Shown here: piece after piece, positions 41,581-50,996 of the stretch
Numbering within the stretch: the stretch's first letter is position 1
Layout of the letters: every line of letters begins with the position of its first letter
NCBI RefSeq assembly: GCF_014268505.2
Contig: NZ_JABWQP020000009.1
Coordinates: forward strand, 148,530-212,529
Source: Pseudomonas khorasanensis
GTDB lineage: Bacteria; Pseudomonadota; Gammaproteobacteria; Pseudomonadales; Pseudomonadaceae
Length of the DNA stretch: 64,000 nt
Reading direction: 5' to 3'
Program-made: the position numbers and the translations under genes
The notes under the pieces: generated by a model
What the model was told of the DNA's origin: nothing
Databases searched by the model: none
Seen by the model: the letters and a program-made list of their open reading frames with translations, nothing else

Positions 41581-41975
41581 ATCTTTTTATCTGCGCGATG
41601 GGAAAATTCTTTCCTGTCCATGCGTACCTTGCCCGCTGTGACTTCATCGTTGTCGATCGAATGGTCGACCATCGCGCGCGCCATATCCACCATGTGAACG
41701 ACTGAAAACGCCAGGTCTCGACTGGCGCCCTGCAGGTTTTCTGCGGCCTTGAACGCCGTCGCGGCGGCGCATCGCAACAAATCCGACGCATGCACCAAGG
41801 CTTCCTCGCCGCTGAGGTGGCCTTTGACGTTGAAAAAGCGCTCATCGACCTCGGGTTCTGACACAGCCGGTTTCAAGTAATAGTCCAACGCACGCTGCGC
41901 AGCGGCGTTGCCCTGAGGCGAGGTGAAGCTGGTGTCGATTTGCAGATCGGGCAGGTCTTTGCTGCTGATGTTCAT
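41577..41975 (-). CDS. DUF6124-type small protein
   Basis: The 132-residue protein (MNISSKDLPDLQIDTSFTSP start, RALDYYLKP, CAAATAFKAAENLQGASRDLAF) resembles a Pseudomonas-specific family of unknown function (DUF6124/DUF3077). It is mostly helical and has no signal. The frame opens 24 bases earlier; ATG at 41975 is preferred. Its stop codon lies in the -35 element of the prrF promoter, so readthrough transcripts from this gene could extend into prrF. Confidence 0.72.
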   Translation of the reverse strand: MNISSKDLPDLQIDTSFTSPQGNAAAQRALDYYLKPAVSEPEVDERFFNVKGHLSGEEALVHASDLLRCAAATAFKAAENLQGASRDLAFSVVHMVDMARAMVDHSIDNDEVTAGKVRMDRKEFSHRADKKI

Positions 41976-42105
41976 GATGACAGGGCACTCCGTGTTCAAT
42001 TGAAAGTCCGTGCCTCTAGCATAGTACCCTCTGTATTTGTGACTGGACTTTAAATACTACAATATGTGTTTTGTTGGCCGAAGGCGTCCGCGTAAGGTGC
42101 GGCAC

Positions 42106-42762
42106 ATGGATAAATGGATTGAGTTGGTCAAGGCCAAGATGAGTGAACTCAAAGTCACTCAAACAGAGCTCGGAGAGCGCGTCGGCATGTCCCAGGGCGG
42201 GATCGGTCATTGGCTGAACAAACGTCGCGAACCCGGTGTTACCGAAATGAACCGCGTGCTCGAAGCGCTGGGGATGGACTTCCTTGAAGTCGTTCTGGTG
42301 ATCCGCGAACCGCAGCCCACGACGGATGACGAGATGCCGTTGGCGCAGAAGTACAACCCGTACTTCCGTTACCCGGTCTGCGATTGGCGTACGCCTTGCG
42401 AGGTGCGCGACGATGCGGCGAGCTATGCCGGCGTATCGACGAAACAGCGCTTTGAGCTGACGGATTACCACGCTCGTGGTGCGGCGTTCTGGCTAACGGT
42501 GACGGGAGATTCAATGACCGCGCCCAGCGGCCAGAGCATCGCTGAAGGCATGTTGATTCTGGTGGATCCGGAGGTGGAGGCGATGCCCGGCAAACTGGTG
42601 ATTGCACAGTGGCCGGACAGCGAAGAAGCGATTTTTCGCAAACTCGACGAGCAGGGCGGCCAGCGTTACCTGGTGCCGCTCAATCCGACCTGGCCCAAAG
42701 CCTTGTTAACCGATGAATGCCGGATCATCGGCGTGGTGGTTCAGGCGACGGCGCGGTTCTGA
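42106..42762 (+). CDS. LexA/PrtR-type self-cleaving repressor
   Basis: The 218-residue protein has a Cro/C1-type helix-turn-helix (about 16-45, TQTELGERVGMSQGGIGHWLNKR) and an S24 peptidase domain. Catalytic residues are S136 (GDSMTAPSG) and K163 (PGKLVIAQ), and the likely self-cleavage site is A108-G109. It should be inactivated by RecA during the SOS response, as with PrtR of pyocin clusters. No pyocin or prophage genes are in this window, so the target is elsewhere or lost. The region 42031-42063 upstream holds the promoter and probable operators. Confidence 0.88.
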   Translation: MDKWIELVKAKMSELKVTQTELGERVGMSQGGIGHWLNKRREPGVTEMNRVLEALGMDFLEVVLVIREPQPTTDDEMPLAQKYNPYFRYPVCDWRTPCEVRDDAASYAGVSTKQRFELTDYHARGAAFWLTVTGDSMTAPSGQSIAEGMLILVDPEVEAMPGKLVIAQWPDSEEAIFRKLDEQGGQRYLVPLNPTWPKALLTDECRIIGVVVQATARF

Positions 42763-42804
42763 TCGGATCGATCCTCGCTCAAGGCCAGGATCGATCCTCT
42801 CACT

Positions 42805-44754
42805 TCAAACGTCTTCCAATTCAACCAACGCGCTGCCTTCGCTGACCATGTCGCCTTCTTGGCAATACAGCGCCTTGATCACCCCGGCCTGCGGCGCACG
42901 GATGCTGTGTTCCATCTTCATGGCTTCCAGCACGACCAGTTGCGCGCCGGCCTCAACCGCTTGGCCGACCTCGACCAATACGCGCACGATGCTGCCGTTC
43001 ATCGGTGCCGTCAGACCTCCCTGATGGCTGTGGCTGGCTTCGACGGCACTGATCGGATCGAACAGCTCAATGCGTCGCAACTCGCCTTCCCATTCCAGAT
43101 ACAACGAGCCGTCCTGACGAATCGCCCGCAACCGGCGGCGCACGCCGTCATGTTCGGTGACCAGTGCTTCGCCCTGCAGTTGTGCATGCGCCGGGCCCCC
43201 CAAGGTCAACGCGCGATCCTGCCCCTCACAACTCAAATGCAGGGTGATCTCTGGCGCCAAGCCCGCTCGCAACCCGCTGCCGGAGGACCACGGTGAAGCG
43301 GGATCATCCGCCCGCGCTCGCGCCGGCAAACTCTGCGCAAACGCCTGCGCTGCCGCCTCCCAGAACCTGTCGCTCAATGCGCCCGGCGCTGGCAGCAACT
43401 GCTCCTGATAACGTGGAATGAATCCGGTATCCAGTTCCGCCGCCGCAAACGCGGGGTGAGCGATGATCCGGCGCAGGAAGTTGATGTTGGTCTTCAGCCC
43501 GCCAATGGCGAACTCGTCGAGCATGGCCAGCAAACGCAAACGTGCCTGTTCGCGGTCCTCGCCCCAGGCAATCAATTTGCCGAGCATCGGATCGTAGAAC
43601 GGCGAGATCTCATCACCTTGCTCGACCCCGCTATCCACCCGCCGCCCCGGTCCTTGCGCCGACTCGCGGTACAAGTCCAGACGCCCGGTTGCGGGCAGGA
43701 AATCATTCGCCGGATCCTCGGCATACAAGCGCACTTCAATCGCGTGGCCGCTGAGCGGTACCTGCGCCTGGGTGATCGGTAGCGCTTCGCCACGGGCCAC
43801 GCGAATCTGCCAGGCCACCAGATCAAGCCCGGTGATCGCTTCGGTCACCGGGTGCTCGACCTGCAGCCGCGTGTTCATCTCCATGAAGAAGAACTCGCCG
43901 CGCGCATCCAGCAGAAACTCCACGGTGCCGGCGCCGACATAACCGATGGCCTGCGCTGAACGCACCGCGGCTTCGCCCATTGCGCGGCGCAATTGGGGCG
44001 TCAGGCCCGGCGCCGGAGCTTCTTCGACGACTTTCTGGTGACGGCGCTGAATCGAGCAGTCGCGCTCGTTGAGGTAGAGGCAATTGCCATGCTGGTCGGC
44101 GAATACCTGGATTTCGACATGGCGCGGCTTGAGCAAGTATTTCTCGACGAGCATTCGCGAATCGCCAAATGACGACTGCGCCTCTCGTTGCGCGGAGGCG
44201 AGAGCTTCGGCCAGTTGGCTGACGTCCTCAACCACTTTCATACCCTTGCCTCCACCGCCGGCCGTGGCCTTGAGCAGCACCGGGTAGCCAATGCGTTCGC
44301 AGGCGTCGCGGAAGGTCTCGAGATCCTGCGCCTCGCCGTGATAGCCCGGCACCAGTGGCACGCCAGCCTTTTCCATTAGCGCTTTGGCGGCGGATTTGCT
44401 GCCCATCGCGTCGATGGCCGAAGCGGGTGGGCCGAGAAATATCATGCCGGCGGCTTCGATGGCGCGGGCGAAACCTGCGTTCTCCGACAGAAAGCCGTAA
44501 CCCGGATGAATCGCCTGGGCGCCGCTGTCTTTGGCTGCGGCGATCAATTTATCGATTTGCAGATAACTGTCTGCTGCTTTGCTGCCACCCAGATCGACGC
44601 GGATGTCAGCTTCACGGCTGTGCCGCGCGTCGCGGTCGGTGGCGCTGTGCACGGCAACCGTCGTAAGCCCCAGGGCCTTTGCGGTACGCATGACCCGGCA
44701 CGCGATTTCGCCCCGGTTGGCCACCAGCAGAGTGGTAATCACAGGTGCGCTCAT
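42805..44754 (-). CDS. liuD: 3-methylcrotonyl-CoA carboxylase, biotin subunit LiuD
   Basis: The 649-residue subunit carboxylates biotin and carries it. Biotin carboxylase motifs include LLVANRGEIACRVMRTAKALG, the ATP-grasp ATAGGGGKGMKVV, and FLFMEMNTRLQVEHPVTE-type (here FFMEMNTRLQVEHPVTE). The C-terminal biotinyl domain has the attachment site EAMKMEHSI. The ATG overlaps the liuC stop by one base (TGATG). It acts with LiuB in leucine degradation. Confidence 0.94.
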   Translation of the reverse strand: MSAPVITTLLVANRGEIACRVMRTAKALGLTTVAVHSATDRDARHSREADIRVDLGGSKAADSYLQIDKLIAAAKDSGAQAIHPGYGFLSENAGFARAIEAAGMIFLGPPASAIDAMGSKSAAKALMEKAGVPLVPGYHGEAQDLETFRDACERIGYPVLLKATAGGGGKGMKVVEDVSQLAEALASAQREAQSSFGDSRMLVEKYLLKPRHVEIQVFADQHGNCLYLNERDCSIQRRHQKVVEEAPAPGLTPQLRRAMGEAAVRSAQAIGYVGAGTVEFLLDARGEFFFMEMNTRLQVEHPVTEAITGLDLVAWQIRVARGEALPITQAQVPLSGHAIEVRLYAEDPANDFLPATGRLDLYRESAQGPGRRVDSGVEQGDEISPFYDPMLGKLIAWGEDREQARLRLLAMLDEFAIGGLKTNINFLRRIIAHPAFAAAELDTGFIPRYQEQLLPAPGALSDRFWEAAAQAFAQSLPARARADDPASPWSSGSGLRAGLAPEITLHLSCEGQDRALTLGGPAHAQLQGEALVTEHDGVRRRLRAIRQDGSLYLEWEGELRRIELFDPISAVEASHSHQGGLTAPMNGSIVRVLVEVGQAVEAGAQLVVLEAMKMEHSIRAPQAGVIKALYCQEGDMVSEGSALVELEDV

Positions 44755-45566
44755 CAACGCGACTCCTTGGTGGATGCGGCTTGCCAGTTGGGTGCGCGTT
44801 TTTGCAGAAAGGCGCGCAAGCCTTCCTGGCCTTCAGGGCTGACGCGAATCCGGGCGATGGCGTTTTCGGTGTAGCGGCGCAGGGCGGGCGTCAGCGCGCC
44901 GTTGCCCACTTCACGCAGCAAGTCTTTGCTGGCGCGCAGGGCGGCGGGGCTGTTGAGCAGCAGATTGTCGATCCACTGTTCTACCTGTTGATCCAGTTCA
45001 GCGGCGGGATAGCTCTCGGCAAGCAAACCGATTTCTCGCGCCCGCTGACCGCCGAAGCGCTCGGCCGTCAGCGCATAGCGACGTGCTGCGCGCTCGCCAA
45101 TGGCTTGCACCACGAACGGACTGATCACCGCTGGCGCCAGACCGATGCGCACTTCCGACAGGCAGAATTGCGCATCATCGGCGCCGATCGCCATGTCGCA
45201 GCAGCTGATCAAGCCCAACGCGCCGCCGAACGCCGCGCCTTGCACCACAGCCAAAGTGGGAATCTTCAACTTGGCGAGGTTGTACATCAGCTCCGCCAGT
45301 TCGCGGGCGTCGTCGAGGTTGGTGTGGTAATCGAGTTCCGCCGATTGCTGCATCCACGCCAGGTCAGCGCCTGCGCTGAAATGCTTGCCGCGCCCGCGCA
45401 GCAGAAGAAAACGCAGACTCGCATCGCTGGCCACCTTGTCGAGGGCAAGGATCAGTTCGCGGATCATTTCGGCGTTGAACGCATTGTTTTTTTCGGCGCG
45501 GTTGAGCCACAAGGTTGCGAAACCTCGTGGGTCGTTTTGCAGCTCGAGGGTGTTGAAGTCGTTCAT
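44754..45566 (-). CDS. liuC: 3-methylglutaconyl-CoA hydratase LiuC
   Basis: The 270-residue crotonase-family enzyme hydrates 3-methylglutaconyl-CoA to HMG-CoA. The oxyanion-hole and active-site motifs are FSAGADLAWMQQ and QGAAFGGALGLISCCDMAIG, with SEVRIGLAPAVISPFV for the second half. It is 13 bases downstream of liuB and overlaps liuD, so the three form one operon. Confidence 0.93.
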   Translation of the reverse strand: MNDFNTLELQNDPRGFATLWLNRAEKNNAFNAEMIRELILALDKVASDASLRFLLLRGRGKHFSAGADLAWMQQSAELDYHTNLDDARELAELMYNLAKLKIPTLAVVQGAAFGGALGLISCCDMAIGADDAQFCLSEVRIGLAPAVISPFVVQAIGERAARRYALTAERFGGQRAREIGLLAESYPAAELDQQVEQWIDNLLLNSPAALRASKDLLREVGNGALTPALRRYTENAIARIRVSPEGQEGLRAFLQKRAPNWQAASTKESR

Positions 45567-45579
45567 CAGATTCTCCCGA

Positions 45580-47184
45580 TCACATCCGGAACACGCCGAA
45601 GCGGCTCGGTTCGATTGGTGCGTTCAGCGACGCGGACAAGGCCAGAGCCAGCACATAGCGGGTCTGTGCGGGGTCGATGACGCCGTCGTCCCACAGCCGG
45701 GCGCTGGAATAGTAGGGGTGACCCTGCTCCTCATACTGATCGAGGATCGGCTGCTTGATTTCGCTTTCCTGCCCGGCCGTGAACGGCTGACCGCTGCGTT
45801 CGGCCTGTTCGCGCTTGACCTGCACCAGCACCCCGGCAGCTTGCTCGGCGCCCATCACGCCGATTCGGGCGTTGGGCCACATCCACAGGAAACGCGGATC
45901 GTATGCGCGACCGCACATGCCGTAGTTACCGGCACCGAAGCTGCCGCCGATGATCACGGTGAATTTCGGCACCTTGGCGCAGGCTACCGCCGTCACCAGT
46001 TTCGCGCCGTGCTTGGCGATGCCGCCGGCTTCGTATTTCTGGCCGACCATGAAACCGGTGATGTTTTGCAGAAACAGCAGTGGAATGCCGCGCTGGCAGG
46101 CCAGTTCGATGAAGTGCGCGCCTTTTTGCGCGGCTTCGGCGAACAGGATGCCGTTATTCGCCAGGATCGCGATCGGGTAACCATGCAGGTGAGCGAAACC
46201 GCAGACCAGCGTGGTGCCGAACAACGCCTTGAATTCATCGAACTCCGAGCCATCAACCAGCCGCGCAATCACCTCACGCACGTCAAACGGCTGCTTGGCG
46301 TCAGCCGGGACCACGCCGTACAACTCGTCGCTGGTGTACAGCGGCGCGATCGGCGTGCGTTGCTGCACTTCGCCGAGTTTGCGCCAGTTGAGGTTGGCGA
46401 CGCTGCGGCGGGCGAGGGCGAGGGCGTGTTCGTCGCTCTCGGCGTAATGGTCAGCCACGCCAGACGTCTTGCAGTGCACATCGGCACCGCCCAGGTCTTC
46501 GGCGCTGACCACTTCACCGGTCGCGGCTTTCACCAGCGGCGGGCCGGCGAGGAAAATGGTCGCCTGATTGCGCACCATGATCGCCTCGTCCGCCATTGCC
46601 GGCACATAAGCGCCGCCGGCGGTGCAGGAGCCCATGACCACGGCGATCTGCGGGATGCCCATCGCGCTCATGTTGGCCTGATTGAAGAAGATGCGCCCGA
46701 AGTGTTCGCGATCCGGAAACACTTCATCCTGACGCGGAAGGTTGGCGCCGCCGGAGTCCACCAGATAAATGCACGGCAGGCGATTCTGTTGGGCGATGGT
46801 CTGGGCGCGCAGGTGTTTCTTCACGGTCAGCGGGTAATACGAGCCGCCTTTCACGGTCGCGTCGTTGGCGACGATCATGCATTCGACGCCTTCAACCCGG
46901 CCAATCCCGGCAATCACTCCGGCGGCAGGCACGTCTTCACCGTACACCGCGTGGGCCGCCAGTTGACTGATTTCCAGAAACGGCGAACCTGGATCGAGCA
47001 AGCGATTGATGCGCTCACGCGGCAGCAGTTTACCGCGCGAGGTATGCCGTTCCTGAGCTTTCGCGCCGCCACCCTGCGCCACTTGGGCGAGCAGTGTGTG
47101 CAGGTCGTCGACCTGTTTGAGCATCGCCGCGCTGTTGGCGGCGAACTCCGCTGAGCGCGGGTTGAGCTGTGTGTGCAAAATCAT
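45580..47184 (-). CDS. liuB: 3-methylcrotonyl-CoA carboxylase, carboxyltransferase subunit LiuB
   Basis: The 534-residue subunit transfers carboxybiotin CO2 to 3-methylcrotonyl-CoA. The acetyl-CoA carboxylase-like carboxyltransferase signatures are present: GVIAGIGRVEGVECMIVANDATVKGGSYYP, MGSCTAGGAYVPAMADE, and GGSFGAGNYGMCGRAYDPRF at the C-terminal half. GGAG lies eight bases before ATG at 47184. Confidence 0.94.
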   Translation of the reverse strand: MILHTQLNPRSAEFAANSAAMLKQVDDLHTLLAQVAQGGGAKAQERHTSRGKLLPRERINRLLDPGSPFLEISQLAAHAVYGEDVPAAGVIAGIGRVEGVECMIVANDATVKGGSYYPLTVKKHLRAQTIAQQNRLPCIYLVDSGGANLPRQDEVFPDREHFGRIFFNQANMSAMGIPQIAVVMGSCTAGGAYVPAMADEAIMVRNQATIFLAGPPLVKAATGEVVSAEDLGGADVHCKTSGVADHYAESDEHALALARRSVANLNWRKLGEVQQRTPIAPLYTSDELYGVVPADAKQPFDVREVIARLVDGSEFDEFKALFGTTLVCGFAHLHGYPIAILANNGILFAEAAQKGAHFIELACQRGIPLLFLQNITGFMVGQKYEAGGIAKHGAKLVTAVACAKVPKFTVIIGGSFGAGNYGMCGRAYDPRFLWMWPNARIGVMGAEQAAGVLVQVKREQAERSGQPFTAGQESEIKQPILDQYEEQGHPYYSSARLWDDGVIDPAQTRYVLALALSASLNAPIEPSRFGVFRM

Positions 47185-47218
47185 GGGCTACTCCGTAGCA
47201 GCTTCAAGTTTCAAGCGA

Positions 47219-47260
47219 CAAGCTGCAAGTGAAGCAAGAGCGCGGTCCTCTTGCAGCTTG
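47219..47260. repeat. Hairpin between liuA and liuB
   Basis: CAAGCTGCAAG (47219-47229) and CTTGCAGCTTG (47250-47260) form a perfect 11-bp stem with a 20-base loop, and copies of the words GCTTCAAG and GCTTGCCGC surround it. This looks like a separate Pseudomonas intergenic repeat. It may separate liuA from liuB mRNA. Confidence 0.75.
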
Positions 47261-47287
47261 AGGCTTGCCGCTTGCCGCAGACGAATT

Positions 47288-48451
47288 TCATTTCGTCTCG
47301 TTAAACAGTTCGCGACCGATCAGCATGCGTCGAATTTCACTGGTGCCCGCGCCGATTTCGTAGAGCTTGGCATCGCGCAGCAAACGGCCTGCGGGGAACT
47401 CGTTGATGTAGCCGTTGCCGCCCAGAATCTGTATTGCATCGAGGGCCATTTGCGTGGCACGTTCGGCGGTGTAGAGGATCACCCCGGCGGCGTCCTTGCG
47501 CGTGGTTTCGCCGCGCTCGCAGGCTTGGGCCACGGCGTAGAGATAGGCGCGGCTGGCGTTGAGCTGCGTGTACATGTCGGCGACTTTGCCCTGGATCAGC
47601 TGAAACTCGCCGATGCTCTGGCCGAACTGCTTGCGGTCGTGGATGTAGGGCACGATCAGGTCCATGCATGACTGCATGATTCCGGTCGGGCCGCCCGAGA
47701 GCACGACGCGCTCGTAATCGAGGCCGCTCATCAACACTTTCACGCCGCCGTTGAGTACGCCGAGAATGTTTTCTTCCGGCACTTCGACGTCGTCGAAAAA
47801 CAGCTCGCAGGTGTTGGAGCCGCGCATGCCGAGCTTGTCGAACTTGTTGCTGCGGCTGAAGCCTTTCCAGTCACGCTCGACGATGAATGCGGTGATGCCG
47901 TGGGGGCCTTTTTCCAGATCAGTCTTGGCGTAGATCACGTAGGTGTTGGCGTCGGGGCCGTTGGTAATCCAGGTTTTGCTGCCGTTGAGGACGAAACGGT
48001 CGCCGCGTTTGTCGGCGCGCAGCTTCATCGAGACCACGTCGGAACCGGCGTTCGGTTCGCTCATCGCCAAGGCGCCAACGTGCTCGCCGCTGATCAGCTT
48101 GGGCAGGTATTTGGTTTTTTGCTCGTGGTTGCCGTTGCGGTTGATCTGGTTGACGCAAAGATTCGAATGCGCGCCGTAAGACAACGCCACCGAGGCCGAA
48201 CCACGGCTGATTTCTTCCATCGCCACCACATGCGCCAGGTAACCCAGGCCAGCACCGCCGTACTCTTCCGGCACGGTAATGCCCAGTAGGCCCATGTCGC
48301 CGAACTTGCGCCACATATCGGCCGGGAACAGATTGTCGATGTCGATTTGCGCAGCGCGGGGGGCGATCTGGTCGGCAACGAAGGACTGAACCTGATCGCG
48401 CAGCATGTCGATGGTTTCACCGAGGGCGAAGTTCAGGGATGGATAGCTCAT
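47288..48451 (-). CDS. liuA: Isovaleryl-CoA dehydrogenase LiuA
   Basis: The 387-residue FAD enzyme oxidises isovaleryl-CoA to 3-methylcrotonyl-CoA in leucine degradation. Acyl-CoA dehydrogenase motifs are ALAMSEPNAGSDV (flavin binding) and the C-terminal QILGGNGYINEFPAGRLLRDAKLYEIGAGTSEIRRMLIG. The acidic base and the isovalerate-specific pocket were not checked. It starts the liuABCD unit and is preceded by a LiuR-type palindrome. Confidence 0.93.
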   Translation of the reverse strand: MSYPSLNFALGETIDMLRDQVQSFVADQIAPRAAQIDIDNLFPADMWRKFGDMGLLGITVPEEYGGAGLGYLAHVVAMEEISRGSASVALSYGAHSNLCVNQINRNGNHEQKTKYLPKLISGEHVGALAMSEPNAGSDVVSMKLRADKRGDRFVLNGSKTWITNGPDANTYVIYAKTDLEKGPHGITAFIVERDWKGFSRSNKFDKLGMRGSNTCELFFDDVEVPEENILGVLNGGVKVLMSGLDYERVVLSGGPTGIMQSCMDLIVPYIHDRKQFGQSIGEFQLIQGKVADMYTQLNASRAYLYAVAQACERGETTRKDAAGVILYTAERATQMALDAIQILGGNGYINEFPAGRLLRDAKLYEIGAGTSEIRRMLIGRELFNETK

Positions 48452-48503
48452 GGGTCACCTTTTGGCTTTTTTATCGGGTGGAGCGCTCGAGAATCGGCGT
48501 TCA

Positions 48504-48523
48504 GCTTTACGTTAACGTAAAGC
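48504..48523. promoter_or_regulatory. LiuR-type operator 1 (liuA side)
   Basis: GCTTTACGTTAACGTAAAGC is a perfect 20-base palindrome. Its inner TTTACGTTAACGTAAA resembles the sites attributed to the MerR regulator LiuR. It lies about 55 bases before liuA. Confidence 0.85.
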
Positions 48524-48548
48524 TTCATGAGTTCGACTGTCAATCGGC

Positions 48549-48564
48549 TTTACGTAAGCGTCAA
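48549..48564. promoter_or_regulatory. LiuR-type operator 2 (acyl-CoA synthetase side)
   Basis: TTTACGTAAGCGTCAA (inverse TTGACGCTTACGTAAA) is an imperfect copy of operator 1, with its centre about 43 bases away from it, and lies on the side of the divergent acyl-CoA synthetase. Confidence 0.78.
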
Positions 48565-48611
48565 CTTGGGCGAGAGTAAGAGACAGTTTCGAAATTTCAT
48601 CTATGCAAAAT

Positions 48612-48744
48612 TGTGGCGAGGGAGCTTGCTCCCGCTCGAGCGCAAAGCGCTCGCAAAATGGCTGATCGCGGTAAATCTGCGTGCACCGAGCCGCAGCTTT
48701 CACGACTGCTACGCAGCCGAGCGGGAGCCAGCTCCCTCGCCACA
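48612..48744. repeat. Inverted repeat, GCGAGGGAGCTTGCTCCC family
   Basis: TGTGGCGAGGGAGCTTGCTCCCGC and the inverse GCGGGAGCCAGCTCCCTCGCCACA flank about 85 bases in the leader of the acyl-CoA synthetase gene. It is the same family as the element at 33965. Confidence 0.85.
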
Positions 48745-48784
48745 CATCAGCCTCAGCCCACTAATAAAGACAATAGGGGTCGTC

Positions 48785-50482
48785 ATGGATCAACCCAATG
48801 CAAACCCGCAGCGCAGCTACGCCCGTGGCGCTCAGGACAAAGCCTTGCTGGCGATGACCATCGGTCAGCGTTTCGATCAGACCGTCGCGCAATACCCCGA
48901 CGGTGAGGCGTTGGTGGTGCGCCATCAGCAGTTGCGTTATTCCTGGCGGCAACTCGCTGAGGCGGTGGATGTGCAGGCCAGAGCGTTGCTCGCACTCGGT
49001 TTGCAAACCGGCGACCGCCTCGGCATCTGGGCACCGAATTGCGCCCAGTGGTGCATCACGCAGTTCGCCACGGCGAAGATTGGCGTGATCCTGGTCAACA
49101 TCAACCCTGCCTATCGCAGCTCCGAACTTGAATACGTGCTCAAGCAATCCGGTTGTCAGTGGCTGGTCTGCGCGGGATCGTTCAAAACCTCCAATTACCA
49201 TGAGATGCTGCAGAGTCTGGCGCCGGAGCTGGCCGAGCACGCTATCGGTCAGTTGCGCAGCGAACGCGTGCCCGATTTGCGTGGCGTCATCAGCCTGGAC
49301 GTGAGTCCGCCGCCCGGCTTTCTGCCGTGGTCGCAACTGAACGATCTGGCGGCCAGCGTCTCGTCCGATCTGTTACGCGAACGCAGCGACAGTCTGCACT
49401 TCGATCAGCCGGTGAACATCCAGTACACCTCCGGCACCACGGGTTTCCCCAAGGGCGCGACCCTTAGTCACTACAACATCCTCAATAACGGCTACATGGT
49501 GGGCGAAAGCCTTGGCCTGACGGCTGCAGACCGTCTGGTGATTCCGGTGCCGCTGTATCACTGCTTCGGCATGGTCATGGGCAACCTCGGCTGTGTCACC
49601 CACGCCAGCACCATGATCTATCCCAACGACGCCTTCGACCCGGCGCTGACCTTGCAAGCCGTGGCGCAGGAAAAAGCTACCGCGCTGTACGGCGTGCCCA
49701 CCATGTTCATCGCCATGCTCGATCAGCCGCAACGGCACGCGTTCGATCTGTCGAGCCTGCGCACCGGGATCATGGCGGGCGCCACGTGTCCGATAGAGGT
49801 CATGCGTCGGGTGATCAACGAGATGCACATGAGCGAAGTGCAAATCGCCTATGGCATGACTGAAACCAGCCCGGTGTCGTTACAGACAGGGCCTGCGGAT
49901 GAACTGGAATTGCGCGTGACCACGGTCGGTCGAACCCAGCCGCAACTGGAGAGCAAAATCATCGATGACGCCGGCAACCTGGTACCACGCGGCACCATCG
50001 GCGAATTGTGCACGCGCGGTTACAGCGTGATGCTCGGCTACTGGAACAATCCGCAGGCCACCGCCGACGCCATCGATGATGCCGGCTGGATGCACACCGG
50101 GGATCTGGCGAGCATGAACGAGGAGGGCTACGTCAACATCGCCGGGCGCAACAAGGACATGATCATTCGTGGTGGCGAGAATATTTATCCGCGTGAGCTG
50201 GAGGAGTTTTTCTTCACCCATCCGGCGGTGGCGGACGTTCAGGTAATCGGCATTCCGTGCTCGCGCTACGGTGAAGAAATCGTTGCCTGGATCAAGTTTC
50301 ATCCGGGCCAAAGCGCCAGCGAGCTTGAGTTGCAGACGTGGTGCAAGGAGCGCATCGCCCACTTCAAGACGCCGCGCTACTTCAAGTTTGTCGAAGCGTT
50401 TCCGATGACGGTGACGGGCAAGATCCAGAAATTCCGCATGCGTGAGATCAGTATCGAAGAGCTGAAAGCGATCGGGGGATAA
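48785..50482 (+). CDS. Acyl-CoA synthetase (AMP-forming)
   Basis: The 565-residue ligase belongs to the AMP-binding family. The P-loop-like motif is YTSGTTGFPKGA, with PLYHCFGMVMGNLG, the adenylate motif YGMTETSPV, and the C-terminal GRNKDMIIRGGENIYPRELEEF and the late lysine VTGKIQKF. It converts a fatty or branched short/medium acid to its CoA ester. Being divergent from liuA with a LiuR-type operator between suggests it activates isovalerate-like acids. ATG at 48785 has AGGGG before it; the longer frame includes the repeat. Confidence 0.88.
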   Translation: MDQPNANPQRSYARGAQDKALLAMTIGQRFDQTVAQYPDGEALVVRHQQLRYSWRQLAEAVDVQARALLALGLQTGDRLGIWAPNCAQWCITQFATAKIGVILVNINPAYRSSELEYVLKQSGCQWLVCAGSFKTSNYHEMLQSLAPELAEHAIGQLRSERVPDLRGVISLDVSPPPGFLPWSQLNDLAASVSSDLLRERSDSLHFDQPVNIQYTSGTTGFPKGATLSHYNILNNGYMVGESLGLTAADRLVIPVPLYHCFGMVMGNLGCVTHASTMIYPNDAFDPALTLQAVAQEKATALYGVPTMFIAMLDQPQRHAFDLSSLRTGIMAGATCPIEVMRRVINEMHMSEVQIAYGMTETSPVSLQTGPADELELRVTTVGRTQPQLESKIIDDAGNLVPRGTIGELCTRGYSVMLGYWNNPQATADAIDDAGWMHTGDLASMNEEGYVNIAGRNKDMIIRGGENIYPRELEEFFFTHPAVADVQVIGIPCSRYGEEIVAWIKFHPGQSASELELQTWCKERIAHFKTPRYFKFVEAFPMTVTGKIQKFRMREISIEELKAIGG

Positions 50483-50492
50483 CCACAACTTC

Positions 50493-50582
50493 TGTGGGAG
50501 CGAGCCTGCTCGCGAATGCAGTGTGTCATTCAGCGCAAATGTGTCTGATACACCGCTTTCGCGAGCAGGCTCGCTCCCACAG
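50493..50582. repeat. Paired REP element
   Basis: TGTGGGAGCGAGCCTGCTCGCGAA and its inverse flank about 40 bases, between the acyl-CoA synthetase and the crcY terminator. Confidence 0.92.
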
Positions 50583-50614
50583 GGGATCAGCGGGGGAATT
50601 GCAATCTACAGAAA

Positions 50615-50987
50615 GCACAAAGGGGAGCCGAAGCTCCCCTTTAATTTGTCGTTGCGTGCTCTTTTTATTATTGAGGGGCGGTCTGTTGTTGTTTTTGGCA
50701 ACCGTGGCCCTGTACAGCTTTTTGGCGACCCCCATCCGGGGTCAAGAGCAAACGTATTTTTTTGAGCGCTGATCTGCTTTCTCGTCAAACGATCCAACCG
50801 ATTCGGGAGCTACCTGAAGGTAGTTTTATTGTTCTCTGCCCGGTTGCGGGTCACTCCTGAGAGCACCCTGAAAAGCACACCTTCTCCAAAAAAATCTGTT
50901 AGCTGCGTCTCTGCCGTGTTGTTTTTGTTATGTCAGAGTCGTTTCGTCTTGTTTTTATTGGTTTGCGGCTTTTTATTCTTGTTATGC
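50615..50987 (-). ncRNA. crcY: CrcY small RNA (Crc/Hfq decoy)
   Basis: On the minus strand this RNA of about 370 bases holds six clusters of A-rich AANAANAA motifs, seen on the plus strand as TTNTTNTT at 50665, 50686, 50826, 50919, 50949 and 50973. It ends in the hairpin AAAGGGGAGC-TTCG-GCTCCCCTTT (50619-50642). In Pseudomonas, CrcY is a decoy of similar size that binds Hfq/Crc and lifts catabolite repression, and it lies downstream of mvaB (HMG-CoA lyase), which is the upstream neighbour here. A sigma-54-type promoter precedes it. Confidence 0.9.
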
Positions 50988-50996
50988 GATAGAGAT

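Noticed and set aside
41507..41845. A 112-codon minus-strand frame covering the prrF promoter
   Set aside because: It is a shifted frame within the DUF6124-like gene that would run through the Fur box and the prrF promoter; codon use is poor.
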